64,000 nucleotides of DNA from Diphasiastrum complanatum (lineage: Eukaryota; Streptophyta; Lycopodiopsida; Lycopodiales; Lycopodiaceae), in the NCBI GenBank assembly GCA_029204225.1, contig CM055092.1, positions 28,045,859 to 28,109,858 on the forward strand, written 5' to 3'. The stretch's first letter is position 1. Each line of letters begins with the position of its first letter. The notes beneath the pieces are model-generated. The model had not been told where the DNA came from and did not search any database. It was given only the letters and a program-made list of their open reading frames with translations. The position numbers were made by a program, and so were the translations under genes. Shown here piece by piece: positions 33,201 to 45,480 of the stretch.

Positions 33201-36200
33201 GAATGCCTTTCAATAATAGAGGTGGACTTTTATGTCCTGACATAAACCATTGACGAAATCACTAGTTGCAGAAGCAAATATACAGCATTCTAGGAATAAT
33301 GTACTGCCATTGCTGATGGAAGTGCTATGCTGTACCATATTTTTTCAGTCAAGAACCTATTGCACGTAGCCATAGCAAAGATCTAAGTAACAAATTGAGT
33401 CAAGAAAATAAACTCCAATGTAGACATGTAATAAGTGCACTAAATTGCAGAAGCAAGATAGCCATAACAACTTTGAATGATAGCCATAACACCTGTGAGA
33501 AGTAATTGATAAGTTCATTACATTGCAATACGCCAATTGTATAGACCAATACTGATGTATCTGATTGGGAGTGCATGAATATAGCCAGAGGCAAGTGACT
33601 AAGCCAAGTTTGTCACGTGAACAGTGAAAGTGGTAGAGCTGTACATTACAAGAGAATCCAAGGTATCCACAAGGACCAAGAATGCCATGTAGAAGCAACA
33701 TAAAAAATCATGAGTCTGCATAACTTGAAGTGACAAATTGTCTGAATTTAGTTGTGTAAACCATGAATACCACATGATCATAGTGTCCAATCTCGGCCAA
33801 GCAAACTGCAAGGACCAAGAGTGCCATGGGAAAGCAAGAGGAGGTATCCAAGTACGGTTGTTTGTAAAGTAAAAAAAAAAAATTGGCCAAGTTCCAGGAC
33901 GGGCAACTAACGTCCAACCCATGTTTGCTAGATTCTTTCAAAGCACCTCAGCATGTATTGTAGATAAGTGCTCATCAAGACAGAATGGACATTTTGAGAT
34001 CAGAGACAAAGGGCCTAAGGGATGTTTCGTCGTCTTTCCGCGGTGCCTGTGAGTGGCAAGTAGAAGCCTTTGCGGGTGGTCTAATGACAACTATAGACAT
34101 TGCTCCTTCCAAGGTTTTGAAAAAGTGTTGGCGTGAAGGTGAGGGACAAACGTTTTCTATGCTGCAATGGAGTCAGAAGAAGCTATTTATGTGAGAATAC
34201 CTAATCTTCATGATTTCTTTGCCCTTTCTTTCTTGATGAACATTTATCTGGAATACTTTCAAGATGTATTCAAAATCCACGGCAAACATGGGTTGGAAAT
34301 TATGGCTAGAACCGATATAAAGATCCATAAGACTTAAATCTGACATTGAATACCAGATCTTCTATCATATAGCAATTGGTGTGTGCAGTAACTACTGCAT
34401 GAGGAATGATGGGCTTTGGAAAACTCTCAAAGCAATATCAGATCACAGTAGGAGTTATGAAAAAGTGACAAGAAGTCATCAAGCACACATGGCAGCTCTG
34501 GCAAGATTGCTTTCATGTGTTGAATCATGATTACTTCCAAAAGATGAGTCGTTACACATTCTCTAGATCCAACCCTTTTATTCCAAGTTTGCTTTACTTA
34601 TGGACACCTTCCTTTTCAACCAGAGGAAATGGATCAAAGACAGAGTTCTAAAAACTGAATTCTAAATTCTTCAATGCAAACAAATGGCCTCCAACATAGA
34701 AACTATGAATCGGCTAAAACGACTTCTAAATTCCAAAGAAAGTGATAGTTGCTTGGCTTCATCAGACACAGAAGTGGAGTTGCTCAAGCTCAAGCTTCAT
34801 AAGAGGTCCTTGGGTTTCGATTGTAGCAGAAAGGCATGAGATATCACTCCTTTTTTTGAGCTCTTGTTAATACTACGTTAATTATTTAAGTGGTATTTCC
34901 TCTCTCTTTTGGTTTTCTACTTTGGTATTCTGATAGCAATTAGCATTAGAGCACTTTCTGATACAGGAGTGGGCGCTAACTTCTAAATTGTTTAGATCCT
35001 CAATTGTGTAGGGTGCTTAAATGGTCGAGCATCAATTTTTCATTTAAAGACAAAATTTCAATTCTTTTGGCTGTAATTTTCTGTACAGTAGTCAGATTCT
35101 CTCTTTTACTGGATCTCTAGATTATTTTCTTGAACAGCTGAAATGCCCTAGAAAATAGGGCATTAGACAGTTTCTCTTATAAGTCAGTGTTTTGACTTTT
35201 GTGGTCACGGGTTTGGAAGTTTTTGATCTGTTTACCCCCAACATTTCATACAGTAAGGTGCTTTTCATGCACTCTGCAGATCTTGATATTGATAATTGAA
35301 AGTTGAGAAGCTAATTTCTTAAACCTATTAGGTATTTTAAATTTCCATCCTTTTATACTTCTTGGTGACAAAACTTTTTACATCAGTATTCTTCCTACAG
35401 TAGGGCACTTCTCGTTGGTCAGTAAATCTATATGTTTGGTCTTCCAACAGTGAGTTGTTGCTACTCAATTCTACGGGTTGTAAATATGACATCTTAAGGT
35501 TAGAGAAATCAAAGTCATGATTTTTACATTATTTTGTCACTTAATCTCTTTCAAGATTTTCTTTCAACATCTCTTTCCACCAATGTGTTTCCCACAGTGG
35601 GTGGTTGGTTTCCCCTATTACAAATTGCTGAGATATATACAATTCGAGATATTGGTAGTTTTTGCTTTTCATTCTATCATGTATGGTTCTAAGATTTTAT
35701 AGAAGGGAGACTACAAGACTCAGCTACACGTAAGGACTATAGTTAAGAGACAGATTTTCATCAAAGAGTAAACAAGTGATAGAAAGATTTTGGTGAGAGT
35801 TACTCAGAGACAAATGTCTAGATGAACCATACATGTCTCCAGAAGGGACATAGGTACTTGCGTACAACATACATGCATCTACGAAGAGGACACCAACACT
35901 GAATAACTGCCTATGAGTCAATGACAGTATATGCAGCTGGGCCATGTACACTTAAAGTTACTGATACTATCAGCCCCAGCATTATACAATGGATTTTATG
36001 TATCATTGCTCCAATTGTGCTACAACAGCTTCTCAGGTCAGGACAAGAGTTAGAGATATAACAATCATTCCATGTACGATCCTAGGTACTATGGTTTTTG
36101 TATTGAGGGTCTATTTTAATGGGGGCTTATTGTGTATGGTAGCATCATGCCGGGCTTTCTATTTGGCAGTCATTGCTTATAACACAAATATGATATCTTG

Positions 36201-39031
36201 GTTTATATCATCTGAGTGACCTTTTGCGGTTGATTCCACGAATCATGGCCCCTTTCAAATAGCTTGGGACTGAAGGAGTTTGTGGTCCTCGATCATGGCC
36301 CTTCAAATAGCTTGGGACTGAAGGAGTTTGTGGTTCTCTGACTTTTGTGGCTTTTACTACATTATCTATATGGCATGCGTGGTCTATGTGGGCTGCCTTT
36401 GGATATGGTTGATAATCATATTTTTACATATTCAGGTGTACTCTTCAGCTATGCACATAGCATGTGATATATATGGTACCAGATTTTTATTGGTGTATTG
36501 CTCTTCATTGGTTTCGTACATTGGTCCATATTGATGTATTCATGAAGCATCCGTGGTCCATTTGGTTGGCTTGGTAGATCAATCTATTTGCAGGGTTTTC
36601 CATGTTGATGCATTCTTCCAGTTCTCTTGGGTCATTCGAATATCCATGGCTATTTGACATGTTCCGTTTTTATTTAGCTTCCACTTCAGCACATGCATTT
36701 TGACAGCTTCCACAGTATATGCAGGTAGTGATATTATGCTAACTACTTGGATTCGTCTTTGACATAGGCGTTTTGCGACATCTTCGATATATGCATTTTG
36801 TTGCAGTTTCTGTGTCTTGGCATCGACACCGAGGATAATGCCTTCTTCAGAAATGAGAATTATTTTACTATTGGGCATTTATGCACACAGCCTTAGGCTG
36901 TGGACCTTTGGTTTGGTATTTAACATTATACCGCATACTAAGGGCACTGTGGCCCTTTTTATGGCATGACTTGGCACTTCGTGACGGTCTTTGTTTATCG
37001 AATTGTAGCAGTTCATTAGGATGTGCGCGACAATGAGTGTATAATTGATGGGCCCTTCCGGGTTCCGGCAAGTAGATTGGTAGGCATCAATTATATAGTT
37101 TGGAATGGTTGATTGAGCATGCTTAGCCTCTAGCTAGTTAGTTCGGATAGGTCATTTTCACATTAGTTGCTCACTAGATCAGTACACTAAGCATGGATGA
37201 ACATATTGTTTGTGGCTATCATTGACTCTCCCATTGATTATGATTGTTCTCTAATTCTCTATTAGTATGTTTGCATTCTCCTCTCTTTATCTGGGTTTTG
37301 GTGTACCATCAGAGGACTATAGTCTATTATTTATAACGTAAACTTTTTTCATGGTTATTTCAGGGCTGTGCAAATAAGCAAAACAAGATACATGTTGACA
37401 AGAAATATGGTGCATAAGGTGAAGGGCATCCTAAGCATTTGTATGGTGGTGTTTTTACAGGATTTCTTTGGGGGGGGGGGGGGGGGGGGGGGGGGCGCGC
37501 TGGGTTTGGGTTTCATTAGGCTCCTTGGTTACCTTCTTCAGTAAATCTGTCAGTCTGGCTTCCCTGGTTAAGGCTTTAAACCTAATCTCCTTATCATAGG
37601 AGAGCTGTTCAAGCATGGTTACAACATGCGAGGCTCATTATAAATCTGAAAACTTTGGATTTTAGTAGTTTTAGAGGCCCACATGTCATGGATTTCGTTA
37701 TTAGTGCGACAAAATTCAAATTTCAAACAAGGCACGAACATCTCAAAGGAGAAAAATATCATCACTAGAGCCAATGTTATCATTTTTGAAGATCAATATT
37801 TCTGGCTGGCGAGAACCCACTATATGCAAGTGATTGCTTCTGCAAAGAGGAGATAGTATAGTGGTTTTTTTTGGCCGCCATTTCTGGATCTGCACTTTTG
37901 ATGTGTTTTGCTGTCAAAAATGTCCTTTTGCAGATTGTACAAGTACCTGTTGGAACAGTTGTTCACCTTGCAAAGGGTAGCATTCCATCAGTCAAAGGTT
38001 CCTTAATTTTGCCAGATGCAGCAGCATGGCAGGATGAAGAAACCCAACTTAAAGGCGTCGAAGTGTTGACCACAGGTTGCAATAAGCAATTTCAGGAATG
38101 CTTAGGGAGTTCTGCTGATGCAATAAATACTGAAAATACCCTAGGTACAATTGTAGATGCTGTTGAGAGCCATTTGGTGTATGATTCCGATGGTAATCGC
38201 CCATTGGTGGATGAGTATGATGACAATAATATGCTCAATGGCGAGGACAATTCTGGGGGAGCATTAAAATTGTTAGTTGCAAGCAATGTAGCTGAACTTG
38301 TGTCGCCTGGAGAGTGTCTTGTGGTGGCATCAGGTGGTCCCGGAGGTAGAGGAAACACAGCCATTGCACGAGGTTGTGGCAGAGAAAAGGCGCTTCCTAG
38401 CCGTGAGTGTGAGCCTGGACAGCCTGGATCTGAAGCTGTTTTGATATTGGAATTAAAAACAATTGCTGATGTTGGTCTTGTTGGGGCCCCCAATGCTGGG
38501 AAAAGTACTCTTCTAGGTGCAATTTCCCGAGCAAAGCCAATGGTTGGACATTATGCATTTACAACGCTTAGACCCAACATTGGAAAAGTGGTCTTTGAGG
38601 ACTATTTTGCCCTAACTGTTGCAGATATACCGGGACTCATACAAGGTGCTCATGAAGATAGAGGATTAGGTTTTGCGTTCTTGAGACATATTGAACGTAC
38701 TAAGGCTTTAGCATATGTCCTGGACTTGGCATCTGCTTTGGGAGACAACAAAGGAATTTCTCCATGGGATCAATTCGACCAGCTGCAATATGAGCTTGAG
38801 AAGTATCAAATTGGATTATCAAATCGGCCGTCTTTGGTGGTAGCGAACAAAATTGATGAAGATGGTGCTGAGGAGGTTCTAAATGAGCTAAGAAGGCGCT
38901 TACCATCAATGCAAATTTATCCCGTTTGTGCAGTTTTGGAGGAAGGCATCAATGCTTTAAAGTGGGGTTTACGAACGCTTGTTGACGATCCAACTTTACA
39001 TGCAACAACTTTATCACAATTGAGGATGTAG
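27271..39031 (+). CDS. Obg-family GTPase, mitochondrial type (ObgM-like), multi-exon
   Basis: Exons: 27271-27285 (ATG), 27461-27695, 27830 to about 27909-27914, a possible short exon at 37364-37418, and 37934-39031 (stop). Splice sites are canonical, for example AAG|GTAAAG, ATG|GTGATG and TTTTGCAG|ATT, and phases agree. The product starts with an Arg/Trp-containing presequence. The glycine-rich OBG fold follows ([71 protein letters not shown]). The G domain has G1 GAPNAGKST (38483-38509), switch [10 protein letters not shown]3 DIPGL, G4 NKID (38846-38857) and a G5-like CAVLEEG. Obg GTPases bind ribosomes; plant ObgM serves mitochondrial ribosome maturation by family knowledge. An acidic insert (about 38050-38270) between OBG and G parts is expected for the plant mitochondrial type. 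The third intron is about 9.5-10 kb and carries transposon debris. Confidence 0.9.
28234..28287. repeat. perfect 27-bp tandem duplication
   Basis: Two identical adjacent 27-bp units start CTCCACAATTGCTCACAGG. They lie in the Obg intron and reading through them creates false open frames on both strands. Confidence 0.95.
28790..29085 (-). pseudogene. copia gag fragment in the Obg intron
   Basis: The minus strand reads [63 protein letters not shown] and MRRHN. This is the UBN2-type gag of plant Ty1/copia elements, in order but with three in-frame stops. No LTR or pol was recognised beside it, so it is a scrap. It lies antisense to the Obg transcript. Confidence 0.78.
29090..31670. other. intronic AT-rich DNA, no gene
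   Basis: No motif is strong enough to call. A plus-strand phrase CYSRGNGKV at about 29915 weakly recalls the end of a gypsy integrase core, but the surrounding residues do not support it. Confidence 0.3.
31675..31860 (+). pseudogene. gypsy integrase core fragment in the Obg intron
   Basis: The plus strand reads [20 protein letters not shown] followed by [18 protein letters not shown]. This matches the gypsy integrase core entry (MDFI-G-LP---HDSI-VVVDR-TK--HFI). The first catalytic Asp is retained. Coding similarity stops by 31860. Confidence 0.8.
31861..36241. other. intronic repeat-like DNA, no gene
   Basis: AT-rich. It includes imperfect direct repeats (AAGGACCAAGA(A/G)TGCCATG at about 33675 and 33810). 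Open frames at 33357-33941 (minus) and 32805-33008, 33985-34194 (plus) have no recognisable domain. Confidence 0.3.
36242..36340. repeat. 50-bp tandem duplication
   Basis: Two adjacent units each contain CTTGGGACTGAAGGAGTTTG. They differ by a small indel in the C-run and a few substitutions. Confidence 0.92.
37364..37418 (+). other. candidate short Obg exon, reading frame ambiguous
   Basis: It follows an acceptor TTATTTCAG and ends before a donor GTGAAG. In one frame it reads [14 protein letters not shown], which resembles the G-x-x-x-K-x-NKI stretch that Obg proteins have between LQHH and the VPVGT strand, but this frame ends in TAA two bases short of the right phase. If exon 3 instead ends at 27914, the other frame is open and joins the last exon in phase, but the encoded peptide is unlike the family. 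Either the exon is damaged, the assembly has a 2-base error, or the true exon lies elsewhere. Confidence 0.45.
37470..37495. repeat. 26-base poly-G run
   Basis: An uninterrupted G run is followed by CGCGC in the Obg intron. Such long runs are rare in plant genomes and are hard for sequencers, so its length may not be exact. Confidence 0.9.
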
Positions 39032-40084
39032 ATATGATCACAGGTGATTTTTCAAGAATAACAGCATATGTTGATAATGAATGTGTTTTTCCTACTTTCA
39101 AAATAGTTTGCCATAAGATGGTTGTGATGTCTTTTCTCTGATTTCAATGTGAATGTCACCTTCAAGCAGGGCGCAGCAGTTAGCTTTTCAAGTGTAAACT
39201 TTATAGATTTTACGGTTTTCTCATTATAACAATCCAAAACATGGTTCTTATTCAACAAATGGGAGGCCACGCTTCTTGTGCTAGAACTGCAGTTGCTCTT
39301 TTGTTTCTGGTAAATGCTATTATGTCAAGGGTTCATGCACGAATGTGGAATCAAATTTGGATATCATTCTCTTTGGAAAATGTTCTGACAAATCTTTGGA
39401 TAAGGACACAAAAGCACAGGAAAATGGTTTCCACTTGTGGTACACATCCAATCTAATAACAGAGTCAAATCAAATAGGTTATCTGCTCATATTAATTTTG
39501 GATGAACGTTTTAAAGCCTCCCTCCAATCTAATCTTCTGCTGGATTTCAAGTTGTGACCAGTGAACATCGATGGTGCTGGAATCAATGACTGTTTTGTCA
39601 GTATCACAGTCAATTGTTTGTGATGACTGCTAAGAATTGAGTGCGTGTTAGGTCTCCAAGTGATGAAATGTCATGGCTGAAGGTTGGACTGAAAAGTACA
39701 AGTCAATGTAGGTCAAACTCGAGCTAGTAATCTTGAGGCACTTGTTATCCATTACTAAGGCTGTGGTAAGAACCTTCGTCCTAGTTCGGTGGAGACCTCT
39801 AGGATGAGGTGACACTTGTCACATATATTGGAAACATAGTTCCCAGGTACCTTCCATACCGCTCCTTAGGTGGAACAGTTCCTAGAAACCATTCTTGAAA
39901 TAAAAAGAAAAAGAAAAAGAACTCATCATTTGAAAAATAACTCTGGCGTGGATAGATCCGTTCAGAAAAATGATTAGATCATTGTTTTTGGGGACCTATA
40001 AATGATTTTTGGATATAAAAAAAAAGGGTTTATGTCCACGCTTCAAAGTTCCCATTCCCAAGTTGAAACCTAAGTTAAAGATGC
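39032..40084. other. 3' flank of the Obg gene
   Basis: Presumed 3' untranslated region, then AT-rich DNA. No gene recognised. Confidence 0.5.
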
Positions 40085-40440
40085 TCTTAGGAACATGATG
40101 AACAAGAATATGAATGAAACTCAGGAATAGGAACAGGAATAATTACATGAAGCTGCCTTAGGAACGGGAACAAGACTAGGAACTTAGGAATATGAACAGG
40201 AATAGCAACAAGAACAGGAACCTAGAAACAGGAAGAGGAACAAGAAGCTCTGGGAACTTAGGAATAGGAACAAGAAGTCCTAGGAACTCTTTAATTTTTA
40301 TACATGGATTTAGGAGATTAGGTTTCAATAGGAACATGAATAGGACTCCTAAACCGTTCTGTTATACATGAACTTGAAAACTGTCAGGAATGGGAACAAG
40401 ATCAGAAACTTAGGAACAAGCTCTGGGAAATTCATGAGTC
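40085..40440. repeat. degenerate GGAACA-type minisatellite
   Basis: Dozens of imperfect copies of GGAACA and GGAATA hexamers, interspersed with TTAGGAACTTAGGAA. It is strongly purine-biased on the plus strand. Confidence 0.85.
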
Positions 40441-40818
40441 GTAGTACATAGGGATATTAGAACATCCCCAGGTTGCTGAGTACAAACCAGTACATAACAT
40501 CATGTAGACCATGCTTTAATATGCCCAAGGTAACGATTAGGGCTACAAGACATAAAGAAAGCTAACAAAAATTACTATGAGAAATAGTTGTGGGTTGGAA
40601 ATTTTTTTCAGTCTTGTGAAAAATAGTGTTGTGAGTGCAAAGGAAACCCTATAAGGGTGTAAAGAACTTTAGAGAAATTTGGGAACTTGTGATGTTCACT
40701 ACAAAGGGACTTTACTGTCAAATAAAAAATTGTCATAAATGGTTCCAAACGTGAATCAGTCAGTCGTACCATGAATCCAGCAGCTGCTTGTTTGTACAAG
40801 GTTAGCAGCTTTAGCATA

Positions 40819-40993
40819 AATGTTTGTAGCTAGTACATGAGTATCAGAGGGCCAAAATTACAAGGCAGAAACAAGACTACTCTGATTGGAGAGCAGGTGG
40901 AAGCAAGTTAATTACGGATCAGAAACTAGCTGTACTATCAATGTTTGTTGTTAGTATATGATTATCAGAGGGCCAAAATCCGAAGGCAGGAAG
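40819..40993. repeat. pair of about 54-bp direct repeats
   Basis: TATCAGAGGGCCAAAAT occurs at about 40852 and 40973 within matching 54-bp blocks starting AATGTTTG. Their starts lie 121 bases apart. Confidence 0.85.
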
Positions 40994-41784
40994 AGAAATT
41001 AATAGCAGGAGCTATAGTCAAGTTAATCCCAGATTGTAAATGTAAGGTTTAATAGCAAGGCGGTAGTTGAGGATCATGTGAACAGGCCGCACATGTGAAA
41101 TCAAAATTTCGTTGGTATTAGCTAGCACCATAGTTGGCAGCGAAATGATTCACTGGTTTGGCGATTCACTGCAGCGAATTGCCAAATTATTATTATTATT
41201 GCTTCTCGTTATCTGTTCGAGAATAAATATGTAGTTGAAACTATTGGAAACCCAATTAATTTGATGTTAGTTGGGTTAAAGCCCTTTAATCTTAATCCTC
41301 TACGTTTTATCTTTTTACTTATAGCCATATTGCATGTATTAACATTTTGCAATTCGCCCCAGAATCGTGCATCATGTTTCTTTGATGGACTTTGGCTAAC
41401 CAATAGGAAAACACGCTGGGTATTACAACATAGTCTTATACAACAAAGCATGCAATAACCCTGACATTACAACACTAACTTTTTTGAAGCTTTACTTGAT
41501 GATGTCACTTCTTTGCAAATCTCTTGTAAAAGTGGCCAATGATGACCTTTGAGAATGGTGTTGCTACGGCTATTCTACATCATGCTGCCAAAACCCGTTT
41601 GATTGATATTTCTAGAGGCGACAATGCTTACCTTCATGACGGTCATTCAACATACTCCAAACTCATTTAATGTGTTGCAAATCTCACAATAGTTCATGGT
41701 TGCTAGACCTTTGCTGATGAGTATAAAACAATGCCTTGTTTTTTTACAATATTCAACAAAGGTCTATAGTGAACTATGTCAATG

Positions 41785-41788
<4 letters not shown>
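40994..41788. other. no recognisable gene
   Basis: AT-rich non-coding DNA. The short frames on both strands at 41209-41458 are complementary readings of the same stretch and show no motif. Confidence 0.3.

Positions 41789-41866
<78 letters not shown>
41789..41866. repeat. compound (CT)n(CA)n microsatellite
   Basis: About 17 CT units are followed directly by about 22 CA units. The open frame across it (Leu-Ser then Thr-His repeats) is an artefact. Confidence 0.97.
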
Positions 41867-41868
<2 letters not shown>

Positions 41869-41869
41869 G

Positions 41870-42856
41870 ATTTCATACATGTTAATGTTGGATATCTTCA
41901 TAAGCATTCAAGTATTGCCACCCATTTAAAGCTAACCATTGAAAAGTTTCAATTTGGCAATTTTGACTCGTGGTTAACATCTAGGTTTGTGGACTTTAAA
42001 TATAGTACACACTCATTTCCCCCAAATCATTCTTCCATGCCCAAAAACAAATTCAATTAACCTATACCCAAAGCAAGTAGCTCAAGTGTCGAGCCTTGGC
42101 ACCTCTTTGGCAACCTATGGAGTACATGATTGGAACCATTGAAGAAGAAAAATTTCTTGGAGCAAAAGAAGCATAATCTATTTGTACTTTCTTCTTCCTT
42201 CTTCCATTACATTTTTCTTACTACATAAGACTTTTTTGGAACTTCAAGAAAAATATTTTTAGCACTATAGAATTGGCATGCATCACGACAACAATAGCAG
42301 CATTTGGTCATTTGCATGATCAAACATCCTTCTTTCTAAAAAAAGGTAATGCATCTGATTCTTAGATTTATGTAGATCGTACACATGCAAGTCCTAGTAC
42401 AAAGTCGTGATAATCAAACTACAACCCTAGCTAGTGATAGAGAGATCCCTACTTTGATTGTGAAAAGTTACTCATAACTACTAATTCAAAACAATATAGA
42501 GATGTCTCGTATCAAAGACATGAGATCGAGAGTCTACTCTATGACCCTCCATGAATTGGTAAAGCATTCTTTACAACTAGAATAGATCCACATCCCTCAG
42601 TCATCGTGAAAAAAAATGAAAAGTTATCATTTTCTTTTGAAACATCTATGATTTAAGTGATTGCACGAAACACAAACAAGATAATGTTATGCAAGAGTAC
42701 TTTCAATATAACATGGATGATCAAATTACCAACACAAATAGATTCAACCTTGATGAACATTAGCAAAGCTATGGATCTAATTCATACTCTTTTGAATTAC
42801 GTAGAGTGCTCTACAATCCGTACAAATGTGCAAATAAGAAATACATTCACAATCAA

Positions 42857-42903
<47 letters not shown>

Positions 42904-43690
42904 AGAGAGAGATTTTTAAGTTTTTGATGATTCGTGCCATTTAAATATTTGGTGGTTGTTTTTTAAGTTTTTGATGATTCGTGCCATCTAACTAGTATGG
43001 TTGACTTCAAATCTTGATTACCTAATTCTTCTTTGTCATAATTTGAATTAAAGCATAATTTCTTTGCATTCTCACTCCAAAATATGAAGAGAGATTACTA
43101 CGAGCACTTTTGAAATCTTTGCGTGCTTACACCATAATATGAAATGAGAGGAATATGACATAGCCAAATACAAAAGCATGTAGATTTGTGACCGGATGGA
43201 TCAATTTATTTTCAAGATCCAAAGATCAAATCATGTTATGATTTTAGTCTATTGATCATCTTCTGAATTTGTATGTGAAGGTAACATGGTACAAACAAAT
43301 TTGGATGCAAATGTGATGCAAGGAGTTTGTAATAGCAAAAATTGCATATTCTATATTTTTTAGTGTAGTACAAGAAGCGTTTTTTCAAGTAAAAAACAGA
43401 AAAAATTATTTGTCCATTTCGAGTAAGAGTAGCATGAAATTATTTGAATGCTGGAATGTATAAAGTGGTAGGCCAACAGTTTCATATAAATAAACATTAA
43501 AATGTATGTATAGTGTCTCTCATGGAAAAACGTGTTTTGCCAATTTTCTTAAAATATGTCTACATATGCACATTGCATGCTCAGGTATGAATGATTTTTA
43601 TATCTTTAAAATAGATTCGTTTGAAATACGAAATTAAAGTCTTTATCTAAGTTAGCTATCAGAAGATTGCAAAAGCTACATCAAGGTAGT
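41870..43690. other. AT-rich DNA with a TA microsatellite and a 28-bp direct repeat
   Basis: A (TA)n run of about 45 bases lies at 42858-42902. A perfect 28-bp direct repeat containing AAGTTTTTGATGATTCGTGC occurs at 42913-42940 and 42960-42987. No gene was seen. Confidence 0.6.
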
Positions 43691-43699
43691 GTCAAAATT

Positions 43700-44356
43700 G
43701 AAAAAATGAAAGACTTGTGAAGATCTATAGTTTATGGACCCTAAATGAATCTATTCAATCCACAAGAGAGATTGGATGCATTGCTAGTTCATCGCCATCA
43801 TTATGGAAAGCTAGTTACAACACAATGTGGAAAAGCAAGGAAGAACGATAAAAAAATCTAATTGTAAAAAGTAGCTTTGCACATGTGAAAAGCAAGCTAT
43901 TGTACAGACAAAAGAGCTGAGAGCAAAGTACAAAGAATTGCATGTAATTGAAAGATCTATGCAACCTTGTGAAATCACCAAAAATCTTCAACTCTCTAAT
44001 TTCCAATATGTAGAATGAGCTCCAAAAAGAGCATATACAAAAAATCATAAAGCTCATGCCGGTTTGAGTTGATCTCACAAGTGTGAGGGTGCCATTTGAT
44101 TAGTCCTTGACCTACTCCTAAAGTCATTAGGCTTATTTAAAGGCATCCAATCAAATTGCACCTCTTTAAAATTCCAAGATTTGAAGAGGTGAATCCTAGC
44201 TTATAGAAACTTGATAAATGCTTATCTACACTTAAGATTTGGTACTAGCGTACCTAGGTCTATCTTTCACATGTGGGAACATGTTTCACAAGTGTGGAAT
44301 CAACTTATGTACTTAAAAAAAAAGGTTTAATCAAGCTATTATTTGCATTTTTCACA
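43700..44356 (-). repeat. 3' LTR of a minus-strand copia element
   Basis: On the minus strand it starts TGTGAAAAATGCAAATAATA at 44356, just after the copia RNase H end at 44366. Similar words occur in the LTR fragment at 22300-22806. It holds several CACAnGTG-type E-boxes. The left limit is approximate. Confidence 0.55.
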
Positions 44357-44365
44357 TCATTCAAA

Positions 44366-45480
44366 TTAGCTTGATTTAAGTATGCTAGATTTATCAACTC
44401 CAAGGGTTGACCTTAACTTGATAAATGGACCATTTTCCAAGGATTTAGTGAGAATATCAACCAAGCAATCTGATGTTGGTATGATCACGATAACCATGAT
44501 AAAACATCCTTGATGTAGATCCATTCCCAAGTGTCTTAAAGCACTGTACACCATTCTACCATCATTGATAATGATTCATTGCATGCTTTAAGAAGATTAT
44601 TGATCATGAGGCTTGCTCTTCTTTGATGTCGTTTCTTCTCAAGCACTTGGGACTTCCTTGCCTCATTATGCTCACAAAGAACATTAATACCAAACCATAT
44701 TTTATCACCAAGATCATGCATGCAAAAATGACTAGTACACAAATTAATAACATTTTGCATTACTTTTTTTTAACTTGAAATCATAGTGAAACTTAAATTC
44801 AATGAAGCCAAATAATTTGTAGAGATAAGTATCATTTCAAATTGATTGACTTACTTTCATAAAAAGTTTACAAAATGTTTCAATGAATGAGAAGCTACAA
44901 TTATCCAACATATGGATGAATACATCATTCTTACTTGCATAACATCCCAGAACAAGTAGATGAAAGTACCACTACATTCTATTGACATGTTAACCAAGTT
45001 TTCTATTGCATCAAAGCATTAATCAAATTTTAACGCTTAATGGCATCTTCAAAGCAAGTTGGCTCATCTAGCATAAATGTCATGAATGTATAAGATGTGA
45101 ATGAGGTGGTCTTCTCTTTGTATACCTTTGCCATTGTAAGTAAGTTTTGATTAAGCATGTGTGTCTTTGAGAGACTACAAGCTTTACATATCTTACCACT
45201 CTTGGTAAAGGACTTGGGTAGGCCGAGAGCAAACCCTTTCTAGCCCATGATCTCCATGGTTTTGAAGTTAGGATGGGCCTAATTTCTTATGCCATATATC
45301 CACTTGTGTCGCTTTCTCCTTTGTCATCATCAGACTCCCATTAGAAACATTTGATTCAAGCTTAAACTTCCCTTACTTAAGACCAATTTCCATGCACTTA
45401 TCATTCTTGAGAATCTCTACTTTAGACGACGCAACAACTCCATGACACCTTCTTGTACGTACATTTGCACAATTGTAAAT
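44366..45480 (-). pseudogene. copia pol remnant (RT start to RNase H end)
   Basis: Near the left end the minus strand reads SDCLVDILTKSLENGPFIKL followed by RSTLGVDKSS, the C-terminal signature of copia RNase H. Further right (about 45030-45085), FMLDEPTCFEDAIKR matches the segment leading into copia RT (EPT-FEEA-K). The space between is too short for a whole RT and RNase H and is full of stops, so this is an internally deleted, decayed element. Confidence 0.75.

Larger units (their letters stand above)
27910..37933 (+). other. giant intron region of the Obg gene
   Basis: Between the exon ending in FSNLQHH and the last exon lies about 10 kb. It contains a 27-bp tandem duplication, a minus-strand copia gag scrap, a plus-strand gypsy integrase scrap, a 50-bp tandem duplication, a 26-base G run, and one candidate short exon. 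No independent host gene could be supported. A short exon-like piece at about 32088-32142 ([20 protein letters not shown] followed by GTAATTG) remains unexplained. Confidence 0.7.

Noticed and set aside
33357-33941. Cys/Leu-rich minus-strand frames of up to 114 codons
   Set aside because: They have no start context, no domain and overlap imperfect repeats in the Obg intron.
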